DNA of 64,000 bases from Accumulibacter sp. (GCF_023806565.1 NZ_JAMTDV010000127.1:1-64000); one strand, 5' to 3'. Positions 17,996 to 27,990 are shown, counted from the stretch's first letter. Notes: a model not told the origin generated them from the letters alone. Numbers and translations are program-made.

Positions 17996-18951
17996 CCGCG
18001 TACCGTGCGCCGCGCTGGCTGCCCGGCGGCCACGCCCAGACCATCTACCCGCTGCTGATCCGGCCCGATCCGCTGCCTTATCACCGCGAGCGCTGGGACA
18101 CCCCGGACGGGGATTTCATCGACCTCGACTGGAGCCCGGCGCCAGACGCCTCCCAGCGACCGTTGCTGGTGCTCTTTCACGGACTCGAAGGCAGTTCCAA
18201 CAGTCATTACGCGGTCAGCCTGCTGCGTGCCGCGACGCCACTCGGCTGGATCGGTGTGGTGGTGAACTTTCGCGGTTGTTCGGGAGAAGGCAATCGCCTG
18301 CCTCGCGCCTACCATTCCGGCGACAGCGACGAGATCGACTGGATTTTGCGCCGGCTGCAAGAGCTGCACCCGGATCGTCCGCGCTACGCCGTAGGTGTTT
18401 CGCTCGGCGGCAACGCACTGCTCAAGTGGCTCGGGGAACGTGCTGCTGGCGCCGCCGACGTTCTCCGGGCGGCCGCCGCGGTCAGTGCACCGCTCGACCT
18501 CGCCGCCTGCGGCCACCATCTGGCGCGGGGGTTCAACCGCATCTACACTCGCCACTTCCTGCGCACCCTGAAGCGCAGTGCCGCCGAAAAGCTGCATCGC
18601 TACCCCGGCCTGTTCGACGAGCAGCGGATGTCGGTAGCAAGCAATCTCTGGGAATTCGACGATGTCGTGACGGCGCCACTGCACGGCTTCGCTGGCGCCG
18701 ACGATTACTGGCTACGTGCATCGAGCAAGCCGTGGTTGATGAGCATCCGGCTGCCAACGCTGCTGATCAATGCCCAGAACGATCCGTTCCTGCCGGCACA
18801 CGCGCTTCCCACACCGTCGCAGGTGGCGCCCAGTGTGCGGCTCGAACTGCCGCGCCAGGGTGGCCACGTCGGTTTCGTCACGGGCAGCCTGCCGGGGCGA
18901 CTCGACTGGCTGCCGCAACGCATCCTCAACTACTTTCGGTACGAGGTCTGA
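17992..18951 (+). CDS. Alpha/beta hydrolase of the YheT/AB-hydrolase-4 family
   Basis: Protein of 319 aa. PRWLPGGHAQTIYP near the start is diagnostic for the YheT (UPF0017) family. The nucleophile elbow is GVSLGGNALLKWL (G-x-S-x-G). NFRGCSGE carries the conserved oxyanion region, and GGHVGF near the end holds the catalytic histidine. Family members are esterase or lipase-like, with poorly known substrates. The start is a TTG that overlaps the TGA of the SnoaL-like gene; the conserved N-terminus begins within ten codons of it. Confidence 0.9.
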   Translation: MTAYRAPRWLPGGHAQTIYPLLIRPDPLPYHRERWDTPDGDFIDLDWSPAPDASQRPLLVLFHGLEGSSNSHYAVSLLRAATPLGWIGVVVNFRGCSGEGNRLPRAYHSGDSDEIDWILRRLQELHPDRPRYAVGVSLGGNALLKWLGERAAGAADVLRAAAAVSAPLDLAACGHHLARGFNRIYTRHFLRTLKRSAAEKLHRYPGLFDEQRMSVASNLWEFDDVVTAPLHGFAGADDYWLRASSKPWLMSIRLPTLLINAQNDPFLPAHALPTPSQVAPSVRLELPRQGGHVGFVTGSLPGRLDWLPQRILNYFRYEV

Positions 18952-18952
18952 C

Positions 18953-20332
18953 ATGATCGCTCCCCTGCCCCGTGAAATCTTCAAGGCCTACGACATTCGC
19001 GGCATCGTCGGCCGCACCCTGACCGCCGATGTCGTCCGCCGCATCGGCCACGGACTTGGATCGCTGGCAGTGGAACGTGGCCAGCGGGCGATTGCCGTCG
19101 GTCGGGACGGCCGCCTGTCGGGACCCGAGCTGGCGGCGGCGTTGAGCGACGGAATCCGCATGGCCGGCATCGACACGGTGGACGTCGGTTGCGTGCCGAC
19201 GCCGGTGGTGTACTTTGCTGCCCACGAACTCGGCTGCCAAAGCTGCGTGGCAGTCACCGGCAGTCACAATCCGCCGGACTACAACGGGCTGAAGATGGTG
19301 ATCGGCGGCGAGACGCTGGCCGGCGATGCGATTCAGGGAATCCGGCAGCGAGTCGATGCCGGCCAGCTTTGTCAGGGCGCCGGCCAGGCGAGCAGCGCCG
19401 ACGTCCGGCCCGCTTATCTCGCGCGCATCACTGGCGACGTCCGCCTGACGCGGCCGCTGAAACTCGTCGTCGACTGCGGCAACGGCGTCGCCGGCAGCAT
19501 CGCGCCGCAGCTCTTCACTGCGCTGGGTTGCGAACTGGTCGAACTGTTCTGCGAGGTGGACGGCAATTTCCCCCACCACCATCCGGATCCATCGCGCCCC
19601 GAAAACCTGCAGGATGTCATCCGGCTTCTGCACAGCACCGACGCCGAAATCGGGCTCGCCTTCGACGGCGACGGCGACCGGCTCGGGGTGGTCACCAAGG
19701 ACGGAGAAATCATCTATCCGGATCGTCAGCTCATGCTCTTTGCCGCCGACGTCCTCGCCCGCTGTCCCGGACAGCAGATCATCTACGACGTCAAGTGTAC
19801 TCGCCGACTGGCACCGTGGATTCGCGAGCATGGTGGCGAACCGCTGATGTGGAAGACCGGCCACGCGCTGGTCAAGGCCAAGCTCAGGGAAACCGGTGCG
19901 CCACTGGCTGGAGAAATGAGCGGTCACGTGTTTTTCAAGGAACGCTGGTTCGGCTTTGACGATGGTCTCTACGCGGCTGCCCGCCTGCTCGAAATTCTTT
20001 CCCGCGCGCGCGACGCCAACGCGGTGTTGAAAGCGCTGCCGGACAGCAGCTCGACGCCCGAACTGAACATCGCGATGCGCGAAGGCGAGCCCAGCGCGCT
20101 GATCGACGAACTGCAGAGGAACGCGCGCTTCGAGGGTGCACGCGAAATCATCACGATCGACGGTTTGCGCGTCGAGTACGCGGACGGCTTCGGCCTGGCT
20201 CGTCCGTCGAACACCACGCCAGTGGTCGTGCTGCGGTTCGAAGCCGACAGCAGCGGTGCGCTCGAACGCATCCAGGCGGATTTTCGCCGCGTTCTGCGCG
20301 CAGCGCGCCCCGACCTGGCGCTTCCCTTCTGA
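18953..20332 (+). CDS. algC: Phosphomannomutase/phosphoglucomutase
   Basis: Alpha-D-phosphohexomutase of 459 aa that interconverts hexose 1- and 6-phosphates for LPS and exopolysaccharide precursors. The catalytic phosphoserine is S104 in TGSHNPPDYNG. The metal loop DGDGDR is at 238-243, the sugar-binding GEMSGH at 320-325, and the phosphate-binding RPSNTTP near the end. FKAYDIRG at 10-17 is the N-terminal signature of AlgC/ManB. It starts 1 bp after the yheT stop, as the last core gene of the operon, and fits with waaF in supplying envelope sugars. Confidence 0.95.
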   Translation: MIAPLPREIFKAYDIRGIVGRTLTADVVRRIGHGLGSLAVERGQRAIAVGRDGRLSGPELAAALSDGIRMAGIDTVDVGCVPTPVVYFAAHELGCQSCVAVTGSHNPPDYNGLKMVIGGETLAGDAIQGIRQRVDAGQLCQGAGQASSADVRPAYLARITGDVRLTRPLKLVVDCGNGVAGSIAPQLFTALGCELVELFCEVDGNFPHHHPDPSRPENLQDVIRLLHSTDAEIGLAFDGDGDRLGVVTKDGEIIYPDRQLMLFAADVLARCPGQQIIYDVKCTRRLAPWIREHGGEPLMWKTGHALVKAKLRETGAPLAGEMSGHVFFKERWFGFDDGLYAAARLLEILSRARDANAVLKALPDSSSTPELNIAMREGEPSALIDELQRNARFEGAREIITIDGLRVEYADGFGLARPSNTTPVVVLRFEADSSGALERIQADFRRVLRAARPDLALPF

Positions 20333-20362
20333 CGCCACTGCACACGCGAATGCTTGCTCGCC

Positions 20363-21610
20363 ATGAGTGAACCGGCCCGTCCAACGGCTTTCCTGTTCCG
20401 GCAACCGATCCTCGATCGCGAGCAGGCGCTCGCCGGCTACCGGCTGTCGTTCCGCGGCAGCGAAGAACTCCCGGAAAGCAATGCCGCCGCTGCCCTGTGC
20501 GCCACCTACGGCGAGCTCGGCATGCAAAGCGCACTCGGCCATCGCCGCGCGTTCCTCGGCATCGATACCGATTTTCTGCAGCAGGACGCGATCGAGCTGC
20601 TGCCGCCGACTGGCGTCGTTCTCGAACTCCTTGTCGACGAACCGCCGAACCAGGCGATGCTGAAGCGTTGCGACCGCTTGCGCGACCGCGGCTACGCACT
20701 CGCACTCACCGACTACCGCGGGATCGACCCGCGCAGCCGCCCGCTGCTGCCAATGGTCGAGGTAATCAAGATCCGCGTTGGTGCAGCCGACGAAGACGAA
20801 CTCCGCAATCTTGCCGGTTCCTTGCGCAAGTTGCCGGTACGACTGTTGGCCCAGGATGTCGACAGCCATGAGCAGCTGCAGCGCTGCTGCCAGCTCGGCT
20901 TCGAGCTTTTCCAGGGGCGCTACTTTGCGCAGGGCGAAATCGTCAGTGGTCGCCGTCTTTCCGCGTCACAATTGGCCCTGATCCGCGTGCTCGATCTCGT
21001 CGAACGCGACGTAGAGACGCCGGTAATCGAAGACGCCTTCAAGCACGAGCCAGCCCTGACGCTCAATCTGCTGCGCATCGTGAACTCGGTAGGGCACCGT
21101 GGCAGCCGTCTCTCGCAACCCGTGACCTCCTTGCGCCACGCCATCACGCTGTTTGGCAGGCGGCAGTTGCGACGCTGGTTGTCACTGCTCCTCTTCGCCC
21201 CCGCTCACGGCGCCGCCGACCCCGCCTGCTCGCCACTGCTGCAAGTGGCCGCCCTGCGCGGACGCATGATGGAACTGCTGCTCGAGGCCGGACCGCCCGG
21301 ATCTCATCGCAATCTCGCTGAACTCGCTTTCCTCACCGGCATCCTGTCGATGATGCCGGTCGCGCTTGGACTGCCGATCGAGGAAATTCTCGAACAGATC
21401 GCAGTCGATAGCGAAGTGCGCTCGGCGCTATGCCAATACGATGGGCTGTTGGGGAAACTGCTGGCGCTGTTGCAATGCTTCGACAACGACGACGCCACGG
21501 GCTGCGACCGGCTGCTCGCGGTACTGCCACCCTCCCTGGCCCTCGACCGACAAGACCTGAACATCGCGCTGAGCATGGCACTGCGCTGGTTGAACGGCGA
21601 CGGCGATTAG
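20363..21610 (+). CDS. Degenerate EAL plus HDOD domain signalling protein (YuxH/CdgJ-like)
   Basis: Protein of 415 aa. An N-terminal EAL-like domain (residues about 10-200) begins FLFRQPILDREQALAGYRLSFRGS, where active phosphodiesterases have YELLxR. The usual DDFGTG loop reads LTDYRGID. The metal-binding residues are therefore missing and it is unlikely to cut cyclic di-GMP. The C-terminal HDOD domain (about 210-400) includes DAFKHEPALTLNLLRIVNSV and SLRHAITLFGRRQLRRWLSLLLF. Such proteins act as scaffolds in motility or cyclic-di-GMP signalling. The ATG at 20363 is preferred to a TTG three codons upstream. Confidence 0.88.
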   Translation: MSEPARPTAFLFRQPILDREQALAGYRLSFRGSEELPESNAAAALCATYGELGMQSALGHRRAFLGIDTDFLQQDAIELLPPTGVVLELLVDEPPNQAMLKRCDRLRDRGYALALTDYRGIDPRSRPLLPMVEVIKIRVGAADEDELRNLAGSLRKLPVRLLAQDVDSHEQLQRCCQLGFELFQGRYFAQGEIVSGRRLSASQLALIRVLDLVERDVETPVIEDAFKHEPALTLNLLRIVNSVGHRGSRLSQPVTSLRHAITLFGRRQLRRWLSLLLFAPAHGAADPACSPLLQVAALRGRMMELLLEAGPPGSHRNLAELAFLTGILSMMPVALGLPIEEILEQIAVDSEVRSALCQYDGLLGKLLALLQCFDNDDATGCDRLLAVLPPSLALDRQDLNIALSMALRWLNGDGD

Positions 21611-21651
21611 GCGTCGGTCAGCGCCCGTCGGCAGAATGCTGCGGTTGCGGA

Positions 21652-21939
21652 TCAGAGCAACTCGTCCGTGACGCAACCCGTGATCGCCGCGGGCAGATGT
21701 TCTTCGGGCACCTCGATGGTTTCCGTGCCCGACTTCCCGGTACGCGAGATGCGGTAGCTGAATCCGTCGCGCATCGCCGATACGCCGACCTTGCCCGCAG
21801 CCTTGAACAAGGCTTCCAGGGTGCGCCGATCTGCCTCGGAAAGGCTGGCCAAGGCGACCTGTCCGCGACTCCGGATGCGCGCACCGGGGCCGCCGAAGCC
21901 AGCCAAGCCGCCGATACGTTCGACGACGAGTACTTCCAT
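21652..21939 (-). CDS. Emfourin-type protealysin inhibitor
   Basis: Small protein of 95 aa beginning MEVLVVERIGGLAGFGG. A short beta-strand followed by a GG-hydrophobic-G turn is how emfourin, the slow tight-binding inhibitor of protealysin, begins. The rest (ASLSEADRRTLEALF then FSYRISR) also fits the family. It lies 28 bp downstream of the protealysin-like gene on the same strand, the arrangement known from Serratia. It presumably keeps the peptidase inactive in the cytoplasm. The frame extends upstream to 22065, overlapping the peptidase gene, but the ATG at 21939 has GGAG upstream and matches the family start. Confidence 0.82.
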   Translation of the reverse strand: MEVLVVERIGGLAGFGGPGARIRSRGQVALASLSEADRRTLEALFKAAGKVGVSAMRDGFSYRISRTGKSGTETIEVPEEHLPAAITGCVTDELL

Positions 21940-21967
21940 ATCGTGCGGCTCCGCCGTGCGCCCGGGA

Positions 21968-22999
21968 TTACAGGCCGACGGCGACCCAGGCGCCGTTAAC
22001 GGCAGCCAGCACAGCACGATCGCCAGGAAACATGCTCTTGGCCAAGGTCCGAGTGCGATTCGCAAAGGTCTTCATTTTCATGTTCGGTTGCGGAGCAAAT
22101 CCGGTCAAGGCCTTGTACCAAATCTTTCCGGCCTTGTCCCAGCTATTCCCGCCGATCGCGGTCGCTGCCTTGTAAAACGCCAAGTTGGGAATCCCGCTGC
22201 TGTAATGCGGATCCATGCCGTTCTTGTACTGCGAATAATGCGTGGGCTGCGGCGCCAGGCAATGCGCGGCGGCCGGATTCGCCATGTCGCGCAGGCAGGT
22301 GTACCCCTTCGCAATCGCGTCGGGACCCATGATCTCCTTGCCAATCAACCAGTCGGCCTGAGCGACCGTCTGTTTTGCGCGCCACTGCCTAAACATCGAT
22401 CCGAAGACATCGGAAATACTTTCATTCAGCCCACCAGCCTCGTTGCTGTAGGCCAGTTGCGAACTGAACTGGGTGACTCCATGCGTGAGCTCGTGGCCGA
22501 TGACATCATCGGCGCGCGTGAAATCGACGAAGATCTTCCCGTCGCCATCGCCATAGGTCATCTGGTTGCCGTTCCAGAAGGCATTGTTGTAGTTGACGCC
22601 GAAGTGGATCGACGACATCAGGGTCTTGCCGGCACCATCCACCGAGTTGCGACCAAACAGCGTCTGATAGAAATCGGCAACCGCCCTGGTCTCGACGAAC
22701 GCGGTCTTCGCGGTGATGTCACTGGATGTCCCGGGATTCGCCACCGGCGCCCCCGGCAAGGTCGTCGAGTGGTTGCAGTTGTAGACGGTCACCGCCGGCG
22801 GCGTCACCGCCTGAGCGCCACTGACCAGCATGTTGCGGGCTGCCGCCGACAGTCTGGTCTGTACGCTGCGCACCTTGCGCCATTCGTTCTCGAACTGGGC
22901 AGCGTCGGCAAACGCCTTGCGCTGCGACTCCGTCAGATCGAGGTCCTTGGCGAATCGATCGAGAACATCTTTCGGGATGATGAAGCATTGGCAAACCAT
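21968..22999 (-). CDS. Protealysin-like M4 metallopeptidase
   Basis: Thermolysin-family zinc peptidase of 343 aa without a signal peptide. The N-terminus MVCQCFIIPKDVLDRFAK matches the short protealysin-type propeptide motif (C-x-I-I-P-x-x-x-L-x-x-I/F). Zinc ligands are H169 and H173 in HELTHG and E193 in GGLNESISD. The transition-state histidine is H265 in DPHYSSGIPN. The mature enzyme should start around residue 50-60. AAGGAGAT six bases before the ATG fixes the start. The emfourin-like gene follows directly. Protealysin-type enzymes act on cytoskeletal and cell proteins and have been tied to host-cell entry and competition. How this one leaves the cell is unknown. Confidence 0.93.
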   Translation of the reverse strand: MVCQCFIIPKDVLDRFAKDLDLTESQRKAFADAAQFENEWRKVRSVQTRLSAAARNMLVSGAQAVTPPAVTVYNCNHSTTLPGAPVANPGTSSDITAKTAFVETRAVADFYQTLFGRNSVDGAGKTLMSSIHFGVNYNNAFWNGNQMTYGDGDGKIFVDFTRADDVIGHELTHGVTQFSSQLAYSNEAGGLNESISDVFGSMFRQWRAKQTVAQADWLIGKEIMGPDAIAKGYTCLRDMANPAAAHCLAPQPTHYSQYKNGMDPHYSSGIPNLAFYKAATAIGGNSWDKAGKIWYKALTGFAPQPNMKMKTFANRTRTLAKSMFPGDRAVLAAVNGAWVAVGL

Positions 23000-23303
23000 G
23001 GCGATCTCCTTGGAGAGAAGGGAGAGATGGACGAAATCGACGCGATGGCACGCAAGCTCGCGAGCTTGGCACTCTGCCGGCGCCGAATGCCTTGGCGCCG
23101 AGTTGCCGGCCACTGCGCACTGCCGGACGAAATCGAATCGCAGCCGCAAAACCCGGTAAACGATCTGACGACTGAAAACTAGTGGCCACGAGTGCCCCTG
23201 TCAAAGCGATTTTACTTATGCGGGAAGTCGTCGCTCGGCCAGAGCGCCGAGCGGAAGAGTTGCATCGGGGATCCGGGATCGTGCGCGCCATCCGGCGCGA
23301 CAG
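23000..23303. other. Intergenic region upstream of the protealysin-like gene
   Basis: About 300 bp between the peptidase start and the end of the DUF1622 gene, all on the minus strand. Frames are open through it, but the translations do not look like protein. It should hold the promoter for the peptidase/inhibitor pair. No clear hexamers or terminator were seen. Confidence 0.4.
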
Positions 23304-23648
23304 TCAGGATTCCGGGCGAGATTCCGAATTCCGGAGTTCTCGTTCGAGAAAATAGTTCAGCGCCGTACGCAGTGCAGCGATGGCGGCCAGCTGCCCGATG
23401 TCGTTCCAGCTCGGTGCAATCGCCGTCTTCAGTATGTCGGCACCAAGCAGCAGTTCCAGAGCCAGGGCCAACGACTTGCCAAGGTCGAGCCGGATGCGCA
23501 TGCGCGGGACATGGCCGGTGAGCTTCGAAGCACTGTCCCTGACAAATTGCACGAACGCCCTGAGTGAAGCCAGACAGATGATTACCGCAGCCATCCCTTC
23601 GATCAGTTGCGCCAGTTCGAGCGTCGCCGTCTTGATCAGTTCTTCCAT
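23304..23648 (-). CDS. DUF1622 family membrane protein
   Basis: Protein of 114 aa with two or three predicted TM segments: LIEGMAAVIICLASLRAFVQFV near the N-terminus and LALALELLLGADILKTAI followed by IGQLAAIAALRTALNYFL. The RLDLGKSLALALELLLGADIL region is typical of DUF1622. Function is unknown. It overlaps the upstream Nudix gene by 13 bp and is the last gene of the alaS/ltaE/nudix run. Confidence 0.85.
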   Translation of the reverse strand: MEELIKTATLELAQLIEGMAAVIICLASLRAFVQFVRDSASKLTGHVPRMRIRLDLGKSLALALELLLGADILKTAIAPSWNDIGQLAAIAALRTALNYFLERELRNSESRPES

Positions 23649-24178
23649 TGCATCGCCGACGATTCAGTCGTGACAGGTTCAGCAGGGCGACCAGGAGGCA
23701 TGCGGCGGGCCAACCAGTCGCCGACTGCGAGCCCGGTCCCGAAATCCCAGGCTTTGAGCTTCTCCGGCGCAATCAGGCGGAACTCGGCGAGTTCTTCGTT
23801 GAGGCGGATCGCGCCGTCGGCAAGCACGTGATAGGCTATGATCACTTCATGCTTGCGCGAAAAGGGGTAGACGCCGATCAGCGCGAGCGCCGAAACTTCC
23901 AGTCCCAGCTCTTCCCTGACCTCGCGTACGACCCCGGCCGTCGGTTCCTCGCCACGTTCGAGAAAGCCGGTGATCAACCCGAATGCGCCGCTTGCCCATG
24001 CCCGGTTGCGCGCAAGCAGGATGCGGCCGCGGTACTCGACGAGCGCGGCGAGTACTGGCGCCGGGTTGTCCCAATGTACGAATCCGCAATCGGCGACGCA
24101 ATGAAGCCGAGGCAGACCGCCGACGTCGCGTGGTTCGAGGCCGGCACCGCACAGCGGACAGAAACGCCAGACGTTCAC
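23636..24178 (-). CDS. Nudix hydrolase with N-terminal zinc ribbon (NADH pyrophosphatase-like)
   Basis: Protein of about 180 aa. A zinc ribbon CPLCG...C...CGFVHWDNPAP is at the N-terminus, as in NudC-like enzymes. The Nudix box runs from GFLERGEEPTAGVVREVREELG and fits GX5EX7REUXEE. It lacks the longer N-terminal domain of full-length NudC, so its substrate may differ (nucleotide sugars or NAD-like compounds). The start is a GTG overlapping the TGA of ltaE (GTGA), so translation is coupled. Confidence 0.88.
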   Translation of the reverse strand: MNVWRFCPLCGAGLEPRDVGGLPRLHCVADCGFVHWDNPAPVLAALVEYRGRILLARNRAWASGAFGLITGFLERGEEPTAGVVREVREELGLEVSALALIGVYPFSRKHEVIIAYHVLADGAIRLNEELAEFRLIAPEKLKAWDFGTGLAVGDWLARRMPPGRPAEPVTTESSAMQWKN

Positions 24179-25209
24179 GCCGGATCCGCGGCCAGTTCGC
24201 GAACATCCGCGACCAGGCGATCGACGGTTTCGGGAGTGGTGTCCCAGCCACACATGAAACGTGCACCGCCGGCCGCGATGAAATTGTAGAAAAGCCAGCC
24301 GCGAGCGCGCAAACCCGCCTCGACGCGGCTTGGCAGGCGCACGAAAACGCCGTTCGCCTGCACCGGGAAGAGCGTCGGCAACCCGGTCGACTCCGCCAGG
24401 CCGGCTGCCAGCCGCCGCGCCATCGTGTTGGCGTGCGCCGCATGCCGCAGCCAGGCGCCGTCTTCGAGGATTCCCAGCCAGGGCGCGGAGAGAAAGCGCA
24501 TCTTCGAGGCCAGTTGGCCCGCCTGCTTGCAGCGGTAAGCAAAGTCGTCGGACAATCCGCGGTCGAAGAAAATCACGGCCTCGCCGACCGGCAATCCCAT
24601 CTTGGTGCCCCCGAAACACAGCACATCGACACCTGCCCGCCAGCTTACTTCGGCCGGACTCAACCCGAGGCCGGCGACGGCATTGGCGAAGCGCGCCCCA
24701 TCCATATGCACGCGCAGGCCATGATCGCGCGCCGTCTCGGCGATCGCGCGCAGTTCGTCGGGACGGTAGACCGTGCCGACTTCGCTGGCCTGCGTCAAGG
24801 TCACCACCTTCGCCTTGGGATAGTGGATGTCAGTGCGCCGGGTCACCACTTCGACGATCGACGCCGGCGTCAGCTTGCCCTGTTCGCCAGCTACCGGCAG
24901 CAGCTTGGCGCCATTGGAGAAAAACTGCGGGGCACCGCATTCGTCCGTGTCGACATGCGCCAACTGGTGGCAGACGACGCTGTGGTAGGGCTGGCAGAGC
25001 GCCGCCAGCGCCAGCGAATTGGCGGCCGTGCCATTGAACACGAAATAAACGTCGCAGTCGGTCTCGAACAGTTCGCGCAGGCGGTCGGCGACGCGCAGCG
25101 TCCACTCGTCGTCGCCATACGAGCGGACATGGCCGTCGTTGGCCGCCAACAGTGCCCGCAAAGCTTCCGGGCAGATACCGGCGTAGTTGTCGCTGGCGAA
25201 ATGTTGCAT
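24175..25209 (-). CDS. ltaE: Low-specificity L-threonine aldolase
   Basis: PLP enzyme of 344 aa, fold type I, that splits L-threonine or L-allo-threonine into glycine and acetaldehyde. The start FASDNYAGICPEAL and the early NGTAANSLAL, HxxxHVDTDECGAP and HMDGARFANA segments are conserved. The PLP lysine is K203 in CFGGTKMGLPVGEAVIFF. The length is normal. The ATG at 25209 is preferred to a GTG directly before it. It follows alaS by 28 bp and is coupled to the Nudix gene. Confidence 0.92.
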   Translation of the reverse strand: MQHFASDNYAGICPEALRALLAANDGHVRSYGDDEWTLRVADRLRELFETDCDVYFVFNGTAANSLALAALCQPYHSVVCHQLAHVDTDECGAPQFFSNGAKLLPVAGEQGKLTPASIVEVVTRRTDIHYPKAKVVTLTQASEVGTVYRPDELRAIAETARDHGLRVHMDGARFANAVAGLGLSPAEVSWRAGVDVLCFGGTKMGLPVGEAVIFFDRGLSDDFAYRCKQAGQLASKMRFLSAPWLGILEDGAWLRHAAHANTMARRLAAGLAESTGLPTLFPVQANGVFVRLPSRVEAGLRARGWLFYNFIAAGGARFMCGWDTTPETVDRLVADVRELAADPA

Positions 25210-25237
25210 CACGGACGCCGATCGCCGCTTCTGGCGA

Positions 25238-27853
25238 TCACAGCCGCTGCCCGACCCAGTTCGGCACGGCGGCCAGCGCCCCCGGCAGCCTGACCGGATC
25301 GTTCCCGCCGCCCTGCGCCATGTCGGGCCGGCCGCCGCCCCTGCCGCCGATCTGCTGCGCCACCATATTTACCAGTTCACCAGCCTTTACCCTGCCAGTA
25401 AGGTTGGCGGTAACGCCAGCGATCAGCGTGACCTTGCCGTCGCTGGTCGAGGCGAGGACGACGGCGGCGCTCTGCAGCTTGTCGCGCAGCTTGTCGATCG
25501 TCGAACGCAACGCGTTGACGTCGGCGCCTTCCATCACCGCGGCGAGGACTCGGGCGCCCTTGACCTCTACCGCCTGCGCCAGGAGATCGTCGCCTTGTGC
25601 CGACGCCAGTTTCGCCTTGAGACGCGCCAGTTCCTTCTCGAGCGAACGCACGTTGTCGAGCACCTGCGCGAGCTTCGCCGGCAGTTCGCCGACCGGAGCC
25701 TTGAAAGCCGACGCCACATCTGCGAGAGTCACTTGCTGCTGCTGCACCAATTCCAGTGCCCGATCGCCAGTCACCGCCTCGATGCGCCGAACGCCGGCAG
25801 CGATCCCGGTCTCGGCAATGACCTTGAACAGGCCGATATCGCCAGTCCGCCGGACGTGAACACCGCCGCAAAGCTCCTTCGATGAGCCAATGGTGAGCAC
25901 GCGCACTTCATCGCCGTATTTTTCGCCGAAGAGCATCATCGCGCCCGATCGCCGCGCGTCCTCGATCGGCATGATGCGCGCCTCCGTCGCAACGTTGGCA
26001 AGAATCTCGTGGTTGACCCGGATCTCGACGCGCCGAATCTCGTCCGCCGTCATCGGCGCGGTATGTGCGAAGTCGAAACGCGTCTTTTCGGCATCCACCA
26101 GCGAGCCCTTCTGCTGTACGTGGTCGCCCAGCACCTCGCGCAGCGCCTTGTGCATCAGGTGCGTCGCCGAATGGTTGCGCACGGTGCGGGCTCTCGCCAG
26201 CACGTCCACGCTGGCGGCAACGCCATCGCCGGCGCGCAATACACCAGTCCGGACGACGCCCTGGTGGCCGAAGACGCTCGCCTGAATTTTCTGCGTATCC
26301 TCGACGGCAAAAATGGCTTGCCCGCTCTGGAGAGTCCCCCGATCGCCGACCTGACCACCGGATTCGGCGTAGAACGGCGTTTCGTCGAGAACGACGACGC
26401 CGACGTCGCCTTCCGCAAGCTCATCGACCGGACTGCCGTCGCGATACAGCGCCAGCACCCTGCCTCTGAATTCGAGCAGTTGGTAACCGTGAAAGGCAGT
26501 CGCCGGCCCGCTGTAGTCGAGCGCCGCCGCCATCCTGAACTTGCCGGCGGCACGCGCCTGCTCCTTCTGCTGCGCCATCGCGGCGTCAAAGGCGGCGACG
26601 TCCACACGGACGCCGCGCTCACGGCAGACATCGGCCGTCAAATCGAGCGGAAACCCGAAGGTGTCGTGCAGCTTGAACGCCGTTTGACCATTGAAGACGC
26701 CCTTGCCGCCCATGGCCGCGAGCTCGTCTTCGAGGATGCTCATGCCGTGCTCGATGGTCTCGAAGAAACGAACCTCTTCCTGTCGCAGTACCTCGGTGAC
26801 GCGCGCCTCGTTGCTCGCCAGCTCCGGGTAGGCAGCGCCCATTTCGGCCACCAGATCGGGCACCAGGCGATGGAAGAACGCCGCCCGGGCGCCGAGCTTG
26901 TAGCCGTGCCGGATGGCGCGCCGAATGATCCGCCGCAGGACGTAGCCCCGGCCCTCGTTGCCCGGAATGACGCCGTCGGAAATCAGGAAGGAACAGGCAC
27001 GAATGTGATCAGCCAGCACCCGCAGTGATGGGCTGTCGAGATCGTTGGCAGCCGTCTCGCGCGCGGCGGCGGCGATCAGGCGCGCGAACAGGTCGATTTC
27101 GTAGTTGCTGTGCACATGCTGCAGCACGGCTGCCATGCGCTCCAGACCCATGCCGGTATCCACCGAGGGCTTGGGCAGCGGGTGCATGACGCCTGACTCG
27201 TCGCGATTGAACTGCATGAAGACGTTGTTCCAGATTTCGATATATCGGTCACCGTCTTCGTCCGGCGAACCGGGCGGTCCGCCGGGAATTCCTTCGCCGT
27301 GGTCGTAGAAAATCTCGGTGCATGGACCACAGGGCCCCGTATCCCCCATCATCCAGAAATTGTCGGAAGCGTAGCGTGCGCCCTTGTTGTCACCGACGCG
27401 CACCACTCGTTCCACCGGCATCCCGATTTCGCGGGTCCAGATATCATGCGCTTCGTCGTCCTCGGCATAGACCGTGACCCACAGGCGATCGGGAGGCAAT
27501 CCATAGACGTCGACCAGCAGTTCCCATGCGTAACGAATCGCGTCGAGCTTGAAGTAATCACCGAACGAGAAGTTGCCGAGCATTTCGAAAAAGGTATGGT
27601 GACGCGCCGTATAGCCGACATTCTCCAGGTCGTTATGCTTGCCGCCGGCACGCACGCACTTCTGCGCGGTGGTCGCGCGCAGGTACGGACGCTTGTCGAA
27701 ACCGAGGAAAACATCCTTGAACTGGTTCATGCCGGCATTGGTGAACAGCAGCGTCGGGTCGGCTTGCGGCACCAGCGAGCTCGAGGGGACGATGCGGTGG
27801 CCCTTCGCCTCGAAAAACTTCAGGAACTTCTCGCGAATTTCAGCGCTTTTCAT
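25238..27853 (-). CDS. alaS: Alanine--tRNA ligase
   Basis: Class II aminoacyl-tRNA synthetase of 871 aa, similar to the E. coli enzyme (876 aa). Motif 1 and the start of the catalytic core are in [40 protein letters not shown]. The editing domain has its zinc ligands in [11 protein letters not shown] and [15 protein letters not shown]. The C-terminal DHHA1-type domain ends in [13 protein letters not shown]. All motifs are intact. The ATG at 27853 directly precedes the conserved [13 protein letters not shown] start. Confidence 0.97.
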   Translation of the reverse strand: MKSAEIREKFLKFFEAKGHRIVPSSSLVPQADPTLLFTNAGMNQFKDVFLGFDKRPYLRATTAQKCVRAGGKHNDLENVGYTARHHTFFEMLGNFSFGDYFKLDAIRYAWELLVDVYGLPPDRLWVTVYAEDDEAHDIWTREIGMPVERVVRVGDNKGARYASDNFWMMGDTGPCGPCTEIFYDHGEGIPGGPPGSPDEDGDRYIEIWNNVFMQFNRDESGVMHPLPKPSVDTGMGLERMAAVLQHVHSNYEIDLFARLIAAAARETAANDLDSPSLRVLADHIRACSFLISDGVIPGNEGRGYVLRRIIRRAIRHGYKLGARAAFFHRLVPDLVAEMGAAYPELASNEARVTEVLRQEEVRFFETIEHGMSILEDELAAMGGKGVFNGQTAFKLHDTFGFPLDLTADVCRERGVRVDVAAFDAAMAQQKEQARAAGKFRMAAALDYSGPATAFHGYQLLEFRGRVLALYRDGSPVDELAEGDVGVVVLDETPFYAESGGQVGDRGTLQSGQAIFAVEDTQKIQASVFGHQGVVRTGVLRAGDGVAASVDVLARARTVRNHSATHLMHKALREVLGDHVQQKGSLVDAEKTRFDFAHTAPMTADEIRRVEIRVNHEILANVATEARIMPIEDARRSGAMMLFGEKYGDEVRVLTIGSSKELCGGVHVRRTGDIGLFKVIAETGIAAGVRRIEAVTGDRALELVQQQQVTLADVASAFKAPVGELPAKLAQVLDNVRSLEKELARLKAKLASAQGDDLLAQAVEVKGARVLAAVMEGADVNALRSTIDKLRDKLQSAAVVLASTSDGKVTLIAGVTANLTGRVKAGELVNMVAQQIGGRGGGRPDMAQGGGNDPVRLPGALAAVPNWVGQRL

Positions 27854-27990
27854 CGTGCTCCATCCCGCCCATGGGCTCGTTCAAGGAGCCGCGATTCTAA
27901 CTTGAAAGTCCGCTTCACGACCCGGGCAATCTCCCCTTCGCGAGAAACGTGTCAACAGGCAACGACCAAGGATCGGTCGGGCAGACGAGA

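Noticed and set aside
18926..20869. A 647-codon minus-strand frame antisense to the phosphohexomutase and EAL-HDOD genes
   Set aside because: Shadow frame with no recognised domain.
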